DNA of 7,643 nucleotides from Flavobacteriales bacterium UBA2798 (lineage in GTDB: Bacteria; Bacteroidota; Bacteroidia; Flavobacteriales_D; UBA2798), in the NCBI GenBank assembly GCA_002351955.1, contig DEHO01000013.1, forward strand, positions 33,525-41,167, in the 5' to 3' direction. The position numbers and the translations under genes were made by a program. Below, piece after piece: positions 1 through 5,759 of this stretch; position 1 is the stretch's first letter, and every line of letters starts with the position of its first letter. The notes under the pieces are model-generated. The model made no database searches, was not told the origin of the DNA, and worked only from the letters and a program-made list of their open reading frames with translations.

Positions 1-74
1 ATGATGCTCTTTCATTAACACAAGATTAAAACAAAGAAATCGCTAATAAGTTGAGGAAACTAAATTTTTACTTT

Positions 75-845
75 TTACTGGTATCCCACAGGCAAAACAC
101 GATCGATGATAAATGTATTTATTCTATCAATAAGTTCTTCACTATGAGATTTCCATGGAGCATGTCCACAAGATTCGTCAATCATCCATTTTTCCCCATA
201 AGCTTCTATAGCATAAAGAATCCGGTCTACCTGATCTTCTGTGCCGTAATTGTCGTCAACACCCTGAATTGCAAAAACAGGGCATGTTATGTTAGCCAAA
301 TGCTCTCTGATGTTCCAATCTTTGAATTCCGGTGATGTCCATGTTTTCCACCAGGCTTCAAAAATGGTTTTTGTATTTTCTCCGTGATGTTTCCTGAGTT
401 TTTCCATCCATTCGCCCGTTTCAAATTTTTTTGCCGTTTCCCGGATTCCATTCAATGTGATTTCCTCCACCAGGACATGTGCTGCCATAGTGATTATTCC
501 CAATGTTTTTTCGGGGAATTTGGCTGCAAACAACAATGCAATGGATCCGCCATCACTGTGACCAATCAGAATTAGTTTTTTATCAGGCGCAGTTTGATTT
601 ATAAATTCAGGCAATTCCTCCCATGCATACCTGTGCATGTAATCCACATTTCGAATACCTTCCAACGATGGAGATTTCCCATGACCTTTCCGATCGTACA
701 CTATACCCGGGAGGGAAAGTTTGTTGCAAACACTCTCAGGGAAATTGCGCCATTGACTAACAGATCCAATCGCATCATGGAGAAAGACCAGCACAATTTC
801 TTTTGCATCCGGATCGCCGATTATTTTAAAATTTAATTGTGCCAA
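75..845 (-). CDS. Alpha/beta-hydrolase fold protein (TTG start)
   Basis: A 256-residue, probably cytoplasmic serine hydrolase of the alpha/beta-hydrolase fold; the substrate is unknown. The order of motifs fits the family: oxyanion-region motif HDAIGS (residues 23-28), DRKGHGKS (51-58), nucleophile elbow GHSDGG (95-100) with Ser97, acidic residue Asp198 in GVDD, and catalytic His228 in CGHAPW. Length is normal for the family. No signal peptide is visible. The usual HG of the oxyanion region is HD here, which may alter activity. The start must be non-ATG: the first internal Met is residue 70, beyond the oxyanion motif, and an in-frame TAG lies six codons upstream at 861-863, so TTG at 845 is the best choice. 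It lies 80 bp downstream of a second hydrolase gene on the same strand and could be co-transcribed with it. The fold is certain, while calling it an esterase, lipase or peptidase would be guesswork. Confidence 0.9.
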   Translation of the reverse strand: MAQLNFKIIGDPDAKEIVLVFLHDAIGSVSQWRNFPESVCNKLSLPGIVYDRKGHGKSPSLEGIRNVDYMHRYAWEELPEFINQTAPDKKLILIGHSDGGSIALLFAAKFPEKTLGIITMAAHVLVEEITLNGIRETAKKFETGEWMEKLRKHHGENTKTIFEAWWKTWTSPEFKDWNIREHLANITCPVFAIQGVDDNYGTEDQVDRILYAIEAYGEKWMIDESCGHAPWKSHSEELIDRINTFIIDRVLPVGYQ

Positions 846-896
846 AGGAAAGTGTAAACTCTATTTTAAGAAAAACTAGTACAAGATTGATGTATT

Positions 897-922
897 AAAA
901 TTCATATTTCACATTGAATTTT
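897..922 (-). repeat. AT-rich inverted repeat between the two hydrolase genes
   Basis: AAAATTCA at 897-904 and TGAATTTT at 915-922 form a perfect 8-bp stem with a 10-nt loop, starting 4 bp beyond the stop codon of the hydrolase gene at 926-1609. On the minus strand the second arm ends in TTTT followed by AAT. It could be a weak intrinsic terminator or an mRNA 3' stabiliser, but only two of the eight pairs are G-C and the T-run is short. A chance hairpin in AT-rich DNA is also plausible. Confidence 0.35.
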
Positions 923-925
923 TAT

Positions 926-1609
926 TCATTGGAAAAATTCCAGAGAGGCTTTGACAATGAGAGCAGGATTTATTTTTTCAACCGGATGTTTGGTATTCGG
1001 AAGTACTTGCATACTTGCATTGGGTAGCGTTTTGTAAACATGGGAGGTTTCCTCCAAAGTCACCATTTCATCACGGTCACCAATCGAGATTCTTACCGGG
1101 ATATTGAGCTTCAAAAGAAGGTCGTCGGACAGGGGAGGGGTATCGCCCATTTTTTTCATCATTGTTGCTGTTTTCTCCAGAACAATTTTCCAGTCTGCAG
1201 GATGATGTCTTTGTTTCAATGCATTCGCAAATGCAGGAATTTTTTCTTCAATTTTTTCGGCATTGAGCATTTTCGATTCCTTCTCAGCAATCTCGGGAGT
1301 CCATTTGAATTTGGTTCCATGTGTCATAATTGAAGAAAATAGTTGCGGTTGTTTTGCTGCAAGAAATAGTGCAACATATCCACCCATCGAATAACCCAGT
1401 ACATTTACCGGATGTAGATTATTTTCTAAAATGTAATTTTCTAAATCTGCTGCAAATTGTTCAATTGAAAAATCAACATCAGTAGACAATCCACCATGAC
1501 CTGAAAAATTGAATGTGTGGACATCAAATTGTTTATTAAGTTCATCCGCTAAAGGTTGCATTTGCTCAGCCGATCCGATTGCACCGTGAAGTAGAAGAAG
1601 TGATTTCAT
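926..1609 (-). CDS. Alpha/beta-hydrolase fold protein
   Basis: A compact 227-residue serine hydrolase resembling the short BioH/YbfF/MenH-like group of the alpha/beta-hydrolase superfamily; the substrate is not known. It begins directly on the first core strand (MKSLLLLHGAIGS), with the oxyanion motif HGAIGS at residues 8-13, GHGG at 37-40, nucleophile elbow GYSMGG (72-77) with Ser74, acidic Asp180 in GDRDEM, and His208 in TKHPVEK. All three catalytic positions are present, so it should be active. No signal peptide or membrane segment is seen. The ATG at 1609 is the natural start because the hydrophobic first strand follows at once. The start is only about 11 bp from a heptamer repeat block (1621-1662), so its leader or promoter lies in or beyond that repeat. 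The next hydrolase downstream shares the H-x-AIGS motif but is otherwise divergent, suggesting at most an old duplication. Confidence 0.92.
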   Translation of the reverse strand: MKSLLLLHGAIGSAEQMQPLADELNKQFDVHTFNFSGHGGLSTDVDFSIEQFAADLENYILENNLHPVNVLGYSMGGYVALFLAAKQPQLFSSIMTHGTKFKWTPEIAEKESKMLNAEKIEEKIPAFANALKQRHHPADWKIVLEKTATMMKKMGDTPPLSDDLLLKLNIPVRISIGDRDEMVTLEETSHVYKTLPNASMQVLPNTKHPVEKINPALIVKASLEFFQ

Positions 1610-1620
1610 TTTGATTGTTG

Positions 1621-1662
1621 GTTATCAGTTATTAGTTAAGAGTTATCAGTTATCAGTTAAGA
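1621..1662. repeat. Heptamer tandem repeat (two 21-bp units)
   Basis: Two adjacent 21-bp units (1621-1641 and 1642-1662) differ at one base. Each is made of three 7-bp words: GTTATCA, GTTATTA or GTTATCA, then GTTAAGA, giving six heptamers in phase. On the minus strand this reads as repeats of TGATAAC. Short tandem heptamers of this kind are known in intergenic DNA of several bacterial groups. Here it sits immediately upstream of the hydrolase gene that starts at 1609. Confidence 0.85.
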
Positions 1663-1689
1663 GTAAATTTATGATCATTTACCGGCCTG

Positions 1690-1710
1690 TCCCGACCAAT
1701 TGAGTCGGGA
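1690..1710. repeat. Inverted repeat / hairpin TCCCGAC-GTCGGGA
   Basis: TCCCGAC at 1690-1696 and GTCGGGA at 1704-1710 form a perfect 7-bp GC-rich stem around a 7-nt loop that contains the palindrome CAATTG. It lies just beyond the acetyltransferase stop codon on the minus strand. No T-run follows on either strand, so it is not a textbook intrinsic terminator. It looks like the core of a REP-like intergenic element, flanked on both sides by 7-bp periodic sequence. Confidence 0.75.
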
Positions 1711-1729
1711 TCACTGATCACCGTTCACA
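1709..1729. repeat. Second heptamer-periodic block overlapping the acetyltransferase stop
   Basis: Three consecutive 7-bp words, GATCACT (1709-1715), GATCACC (1716-1722) and GTTCACA (1723-1729), continue the 7-bp period seen at 1621-1662 on the other side of the hairpin. The minus-strand stop codon of the acetyltransferase gene (1725-1727) lies within the third word. The similarity between words is moderate, so this is weaker than the left block. Confidence 0.5.
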
Positions 1730-2153
1730 TTTCTTTAATAAAGTGAAATCCCCGAATTAAAAATCCTTCTCGGAGGTAGAATTTGTGGGCGGCATTGTTG
1801 GAGGTATAGGCATCGAGCATTATGCATTTGCACTTGTTTTCGATTGCAATTTGTTCAATGTAGTTTACCAGTATCTTTCCTGCACCCTTCGAACGGGTAT
1901 TTTTATCGATCACAAAATTGTCGATTTCCAGGTATTTGCCGGAATATAATTTTGTTCCAATCCAAATTCCGGAAATTCCAACGCATTGCTGATTTTCAAA
2001 AATACCGATCATCCGATATCCCTTTTCAATCATTTCACCAAGCATCGTTTCAGACGATTCATGGGTAAGCTCTTTGGTAAGTTGCTGAAGCAAATGCAAC
2101 TGTTCAAGCATTTTTGCTGCACCTTTAATTTCAGAAATCTCAAAGGTCGTCAT
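1725..2153 (-). CDS. GNAT-family N-acetyltransferase
   Basis: A 142-residue cytoplasmic acetyltransferase of the GNAT superfamily, which transfers acetyl from acetyl-CoA to an amine; the acceptor cannot be told. The acetyl-CoA-binding motif A is visible as a strand ending DNFVID (residues 78-83) followed by RSKGAGK (87-93), matching the R/Q-x-x-G-x-G/A loop. Motif B follows as LDAYTSNNAAHKFYLREGF (113-131), with the typical N-AA-FY---GF pattern. The reading frame stays open upstream to 2267 inside the kinase gene, but that extension is unrelated to the fold. I chose ATG at 2153; ATG at 2159 or GTG at 2162 would add two or three residues. The start overlaps the end of the kinase gene by 14 bp, which suggests translational coupling. 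The last codons run into a repeat element that supplies the stop. Confidence 0.9.
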   Translation of the reverse strand: MTTFEISEIKGAAKMLEQLHLLQQLTKELTHESSETMLGEMIEKGYRMIGIFENQQCVGISGIWIGTKLYSGKYLEIDNFVIDKNTRSKGAGKILVNYIEQIAIENKCKCIMLDAYTSNNAAHKFYLREGFLIRGFHFIKEM

Positions 2154-2940
2154 CGCCATCACTTGTTTGTCCGGGTAGGGTAAATGGATTCGGATTGCCG
2201 TCGTAGATCGCCAGCCAGTTGGGGTCGCACTTAAAGTTGATGCTTTTGTCTTTGTCGTCGTATTCAAACAATGAAATCACGTAGCGAATAGCTTCCATTC
2301 TCGCTTTGGGTTTGTGATTCCCGTTTATGATTACCCATGGACTACTGTCACGATGCGTTTTTTCAAACATGATTTCCTTGTATCGGGTAAACTCATGCCA
2401 TTTTCGCTGTGCTTCAATATCCACAGTGCTGAGTTTCCAAGTTTTTAAGGGATTGCTCACGCGATTCTGAAGGCGTTTTTTTTGTACTTCAATATCAATG
2501 GAGAACCAGAATTTTATAATGGTCGTACGTGCTTCAACAAGCATATGTTCGAATTGCACAACCTGTTTCATAAAGAGATCATATTGTTGTGTCGTGCAAA
2601 AATCCATCACGGGTTCTACAACAGCACGGTTGTACCAGCTACGGTCGAAAAACACCATTTCACCGGCATTTGGTAAATGGGCTGCGTAACGCTGAAAATA
2701 CCATTGTCCCTTTTCAAGCTTGGTGGGTTTTGGTAATGCAACGATCCTGAAATGGCGCGGATTCAGGAATCGCGAAAACCAATAGATTGCTCCTCCCTTT
2801 CCGGCAGTATCACGGCCCTCAAATAGGATAATCAGCCTTTTCCGCTTGCGAATCATCCATTTTTGAAGTTTTACGAGCTCAATCTGCAATTTCATGAACT
2901 CTTCTTCGAATTCCTTATCGGTTTCTAAATGCTCTCTCAT
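2140..2940 (-). CDS. ppk2: Polyphosphate kinase 2 family protein
   Basis: A 266-residue cytoplasmic PPK2, an enzyme family that moves phosphate between inorganic polyphosphate and nucleoside di- or monophosphates. The Walker A loop GRDTAGKGG is at residues 42-50 with Lys48, and the Walker B/catalytic segment FFDRSWYNRA is at 97-106 with Asp99 and Arg100. The lid region with NPLKTWKLS (163-171) and the preceding basic helix also match. Upstream, LQIELVKLQKW (18-28) and ALPKPTKLEKGQWYFQRYAAHLP (68-90) are typical of single-domain class I members. Where many relatives read AGVERVMGFC, this one reads AVVEPVMDFC, so specificity should not be assumed. The tail after about residue 230 is acidic and probably flexible. 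An in-frame stop lies seven codons upstream, so ATG at 2940 is firm. It is the first gene of the leftward block and overlaps the acetyltransferase gene. Confidence 0.95.
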   Translation of the reverse strand: MREHLETDKEFEEEFMKLQIELVKLQKWMIRKRKRLIILFEGRDTAGKGGAIYWFSRFLNPRHFRIVALPKPTKLEKGQWYFQRYAAHLPNAGEMVFFDRSWYNRAVVEPVMDFCTTQQYDLFMKQVVQFEHMLVEARTTIIKFWFSIDIEVQKKRLQNRVSNPLKTWKLSTVDIEAQRKWHEFTRYKEIMFEKTHRDSSPWVIINGNHKPKARMEAIRYVISLFEYDDKDKSINFKCDPNWLAIYDGNPNPFTLPGQTSDGDDDL

Positions 2941-2949
2941 TAGGATAAA

Positions 2950-2963
2950 GGTAAATATTTACC
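2950..2963. promoter_or_regulatory. Perfect 14-bp palindrome in the divergent spacer
   Basis: GGTAAATATTTACC is a perfect self-complementary 14-mer, 10 bp upstream of the kinase start and 66 bp upstream of the secreted-protein start. Its position in a divergent intergenic region, overlapping a possible minus-strand -7 element (TACCTTTA, 2953-2946, one base off TAnnTTTG), fits an operator for a dimeric regulator. No regulator gene is in the window. Function is inferred from symmetry and position only. Confidence 0.4.
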
Positions 2964-3014
2964 CCATTCGTGTCGCATTCTGCAATATTTCAAGGGCTTT
3001 TGCGTTGATTTTCT

Positions 3015-3022
3015 TACTTTTG
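3015..3022 (+). promoter_or_regulatory. Candidate Bacteroidota -7 promoter element
   Basis: TACTTTTG matches the Bacteroidota housekeeping -7 consensus TAnnTTTG at every fixed base. A TTTG occurs at 2999-3002, but the 12-bp spacing is shorter than the usual roughly 17-23 bp, and no good -33 box is at the normal distance. The element ends only 6 bp before the ATG at 3029, so transcription would start at or very near the start codon. Confidence 0.45.
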
Positions 3023-3028
3023 TTACCC

Positions 3029-3856
3029 ATGAGACACCGCATTTTTCTGACCCTTTTTTTACTGGCTGTTGTTCAGCTGCCTGTCCAATCGCAAATCATC
3101 AGCTTGCTGAACGAAAATTTTAATTCCGGATTTCCAGCCGGGTGGATCAACAGCGATGAGGATGCCTGTACTCCGGCACCTGCTGTGAATCTTATTACAG
3201 GAGATGCATTCAAAACTCATATCGACTACGATACCCTTACCGGTGGGGATAGTATTCTGGTTGCAACTTCCTGGTTTCAGCCGGCCTGTCAGGCAAGCAA
3301 TTATTTGGTTTTGCCGGCGCTTACCTTGCAGGCAAATGGAAATCTCTTTCAGTTTCAATACAAAAGCAAAGACCCTTCCTACCCGGAAGCATTTGAAGTG
3401 CTTCTTTCCACAACAGGTACGGCATGGGTAGATTTTTCTGATACGCTCTTTTCAACGAATCTCGCTAACCCAAATTGGGTGAATGCCAGCATCGATCTGG
3501 ATGCCTTTGCAGGGCAAACCGTTTACCTTGCTATTCACCATTCTTCGAATGATAAATTCATTCTTTGTCTCGATAATTTTAAAGTCTTCGCCGATTTGCA
3601 ATTGTCAGTAGAGGAAATTACGGATCCGCAGGTGAAGCTTTTTCCCAATCCTGTTTCCGACTTGCTTTCAATTCAGTCGACTGCCGGAATTGAGTCGGTT
3701 TTCATTTATGATGCAGCAGGAAAACTGCTGATGAGCACAGAAAGCAATTCTTCCGGATTCGTTTCTCTTACGGTAAATCAATTGCCTGCGGGGTTTTATT
3801 TTGCCAGAGTTAATACTTCCTATGGTAGTATTACCCGACAATTCATTCGACATTAA
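3029..3856 (+). CDS. T9SS-secreted protein with cleaved-adhesin (choice-of-anchor J) type domain
   Basis: A 275-residue exported protein. Residues 1-22 are a signal peptide (basic MRHR, hydrophobic core, likely cleavage after the QSQ region). Residues about 25-190 resemble the cleaved-adhesin / choice-of-anchor J beta-sandwich, beginning NENFNSGFPAGW and ending FILCLDNFKVFA; three Cys occur in it (47, 87, 180). The C-terminus (about 203-275) is a T9SS type A sorting domain: LFPNPVSD, IYDAAGKLL, LPAGFYFARV, ITRQFIRH. So it should cross the outer membrane by the Por system and be attached to or released from the surface. There is no catalytic domain, so binding or adhesion is the best guess. 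The frame is open upstream to 2894 within the kinase gene, but the signal peptide fixes ATG 3029. The gene ends 14 bp before the ABC ATPase and may be co-transcribed with it. Confidence 0.9.
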   Translation: MRHRIFLTLFLLAVVQLPVQSQIISLLNENFNSGFPAGWINSDEDACTPAPAVNLITGDAFKTHIDYDTLTGGDSILVATSWFQPACQASNYLVLPALTLQANGNLFQFQYKSKDPSYPEAFEVLLSTTGTAWVDFSDTLFSTNLANPNWVNASIDLDAFAGQTVYLAIHHSSNDKFILCLDNFKVFADLQLSVEEITDPQVKLFPNPVSDLLSIQSTAGIESVFIYDAAGKLLMSTESNSSGFVSLTVNQLPAGFYFARVNTSYGSITRQFIRH

Positions 3857-3870
3857 CCAAATCCTCCAAT

Positions 3871-4512
3871 TTGCACATTGAACTAAATCAGGCTTTACCT
3901 CTTCCCATGCGGGATGAGTCCTTTTCACCGGAAAGTCTGTGGAAGCGAAGTGCGATACTGGAATCAGGAAATGATCACCTCATTCTTGCTCCTTCAGGTA
4001 CCGGCAAAACCTCTTTACTTTCTTTTTTATTTGGAATGCGAAATGATTATCAGGGATCAATTCTGATGGATAATAAGGAGGTAAAAACCATTTCTATTGC
4101 CGAATGGGCTCTAATACGAAGAGAGAGAATCTCCATTGTAATGCAGGATATGCGATTAATTCCAACCCTAACAGTTGAGGATAATCTTAATCTGAAAAAC
4201 AATCTGAAAAAAATGTATCGTGAGAATGATATTCGCGATATGCTTTCCCGGCTTGGACTACAGGAAAAATGGAAACAAAAGGCAGGTACACTTTCGATCG
4301 GTCAGCAACAACGGGTTTCCATTGTGCGTTCACTTTTGCAGCCTTATGAGTTGTTAATGCTGGATGAGCCATTCAGTCATATCGATGAAGAAAATATCCG
4401 ATTAGCCTCCGAATTGATCGTTGAACAAACCCGAAAAAAGGGAGCTAATATTCTCATGGTTTCATTGGGATTGGATTACAACATGAAGTTCAACCAACAA
4501 CACCGATTATAA
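3871..4512 (+). CDS. ABC transporter ATP-binding protein (TTG start, no H-loop His)
   Basis: The 213-residue nucleotide-binding subunit of an ABC complex, pairing with the permease that follows after 3 bp. Visible in order are Walker A APSGTGKT (residues 40-47, Lys46), Q-loop Gln92 in VMQDMRLIPTLTVEDNL, signature LSIGQ (141-145), Walker B LLMLDEP (161-167) with Asp165 and catalytic Glu166, and D-loop SHID (169-172). The usual switch histidine after the last strand (ILMVTH) is missing: this protein reads ILMVSLGLD (194-202), with Leu199 in its place. It also ends soon after, making it short for the family. The start is TTG at 3871, because no ATG lies between the in-frame stop at 3826 and ATG 3907, and starting at 3907 would remove the first beta strand (HIELNQALPL). 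It resembles LolD/MacB/FtsE-type ATPases, but no specific assignment is safe. Confidence 0.9.
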   Translation: MHIELNQALPLPMRDESFSPESLWKRSAILESGNDHLILAPSGTGKTSLLSFLFGMRNDYQGSILMDNKEVKTISIAEWALIRRERISIVMQDMRLIPTLTVEDNLNLKNNLKKMYRENDIRDMLSRLGLQEKWKQKAGTLSIGQQQRVSIVRSLLQPYELLMLDEPFSHIDEENIRLASELIVEQTRKKGANILMVSLGLDYNMKFNQQHRL

Positions 4513-4515
4513 ACC

Positions 4516-5712
4516 ATGATGCGCAAAGTCCTCCTCAAAAGTCAGCGTCCTTTGCAACTCATTGTTGCGATGCTGGGAGCGCTTGCGGGGGTATTTATGC
4601 TGTTGTTTAGTATTCAGGTTTATCTTGATCTTTCTGCGGCCCTCAACGCGAGGGAAGATCTTCTTGGTTCCGATTATCTGGTAATACAAAAACAGGTAAC
4701 TACACTTGATAGTTTTAATCCTGAAAGCCTTGGTTTTGGAACGAATGAAATTGACGATATCCGTCATATGAACTTTGTTGAGGAAGTAGGTGTTTTTGAA
4801 TCATCAAGGTTCCAGGTCTTTGCTGCCATTACAGGTTTACCGGGTTCAAGAGAGATATATACCGAAGCTTATTTCGAAGCTGTGCCGGATCGTTTTTTGG
4901 ATGTGGTAACAGGCGATTGGCAATGGAAAGAAGGTGATGAAAGAGTCCCGGTTATTTTGCCGGCTGCTTACCTCGATGCGTTTAATTTTGGGTTCGGTCC
5001 AAGTCAGGGTTTACCACCATTAACCGAAAAAGCTTTCAAATTATTGACACTTAAAATCAGAATCAGAGGAAATTCAGATGTTTTCTTTAACGGTAAAATT
5101 GTTGGTTTCTCTGATCGTATCAATACCATTCTTGTACCGCTTGATTTTCTGCGGTATTCCAATCTCAATTTTCAAACACGCCAACCAACTTCACCTTCGC
5201 GCCTTATTCTGGCAGTTACCGATCTTTCCCACCCGGGAATTGCCCGCATGATGGAGGAAAAGGGTTACGATACCAATCAGGAAAATCTGAAAGGAAGCAG
5301 GGTTAAAACTATTCTTCTGGTGGTATTGGTTCTCTTTCTTTTTATTGGGGGAGTAATTGTCGTACTCTCCATTCTCACATTTATCCAATACGGTCAGATC
5401 CTGATCAGCAGGGTCAATTACGAGCTCAGGGTTCTTTTACTTATGGGGTACGATCATACCAAACTGGCAAACCACTATCTGGGATATGTTATGATTTGGC
5501 TGGCAATAATATTTTTAAGTGCCATAGGATTGTTGTACCTGGCTGAAATAGAATTGTTAAAATACCTTAAAGAATACGAATTGAGCACACAACCGGGGAT
5601 CTCGCTTTACGTCTGGTTGGCAGCTTTTGGACTGATTCTTGTTTATACTGCCATCAATGCCTGGAGCATTCGTATAAACCTTCGCCGATTGGCAAAGAAC
5701 TTGCAGGGTTAG
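4516..5712 (+). CDS. FtsX/MacB-like ABC transporter permease
   Basis: A 398-residue inner-membrane subunit with the MacB/FtsX topology: TM1 at about 13-34, a large periplasmic domain (about 35-262), then TM2 (264-290), TM3 (321-343) and TM4 (363-384). Between TM2 and TM3 the cytoplasmic segment NYELRVLLLMGYDHTKL (301-317) fits the E-x-x-x-L-x-x-x-G coupling-helix pattern of the FtsX-like domain. Such permeases act by transmitting ATPase-driven movement to periplasmic partners, or by extracting lipoproteins or exporting peptides, rather than through a simple channel. The ATG at 4516 follows the ATPase stop after 3 bp; the next codon is also ATG, so 4519 is equally possible. No outer-membrane or adaptor gene is present in the window, so the substrate is open. 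The periplasmic domain is not one I can name. Confidence 0.9.
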   Translation: MMRKVLLKSQRPLQLIVAMLGALAGVFMLLFSIQVYLDLSAALNAREDLLGSDYLVIQKQVTTLDSFNPESLGFGTNEIDDIRHMNFVEEVGVFESSRFQVFAAITGLPGSREIYTEAYFEAVPDRFLDVVTGDWQWKEGDERVPVILPAAYLDAFNFGFGPSQGLPPLTEKAFKLLTLKIRIRGNSDVFFNGKIVGFSDRINTILVPLDFLRYSNLNFQTRQPTSPSRLILAVTDLSHPGIARMMEEKGYDTNQENLKGSRVKTILLVVLVLFLFIGGVIVVLSILTFIQYGQILISRVNYELRVLLLMGYDHTKLANHYLGYVMIWLAIIFLSAIGLLYLAEIELLKYLKEYELSTQPGISLYVWLAAFGLILVYTAINAWSIRINLRRLAKNLQG

Positions 5713-5725
5713 GGTTAATGATTTG

Positions 5726-5759
5726 TTAAAGGGTAGTATAACATCGTTTCATCCTTTAA
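5726..5759. repeat. Inverted repeat between permease and thioredoxin-like gene
   Basis: TTAAAGG (5726-5732) and CCTTTAA (5753-5759) form a perfect 7-bp stem around a 20-nt loop, starting 13 bp after the permease stop. No T-run follows, so it is not a convincing terminator. In the same gap the 8-mer AACATCGT occurs twice (5740-5747 and 5773-5780). These could be regulatory sites for the downstream gene or chance. Confidence 0.3.

Noticed and set aside
1..18. Either the last codons of a plus-strand gene ending at TAA 16-18, or the first five codons of a minus-strand gene starting at ATG 15-13.
   Set aside because: Only five codons are available in either reading, and no ribosome site or clear promoter decides between them. 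The rest of 1-74 holds nothing I can support.
1040..1333. Plus-strand open frame opposite the hydrolase gene.
   Set aside because: Composition is rich in Phe, Cys and His, as expected from an antisense read of a real gene.
1690..1710. The GC hairpin as an intrinsic terminator for the acetyltransferase.
   Set aside because: No T-run follows on the minus or plus strand; it fits a REP-like element better.
2154..2267. N-terminal extension of the GNAT reading frame to 2267 (38 more residues).
   Set aside because: It lies wholly inside the C-terminal coding part of ppk2, is not part of the GNAT fold, and better ATG starts exist at 2153 and 2159.
2894..3028. Extension of the T9SS protein frame upstream to 2894.
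   Set aside because: It overlaps the start of ppk2 on the other strand, and a textbook signal peptide begins at ATG 3029.
5706..5718. Telomere-like GGGTTAGGGTTA at the permease 3' end.
   Set aside because: Only two copies, partly coding (the stop codon is within), and no further repeats; taken as chance.
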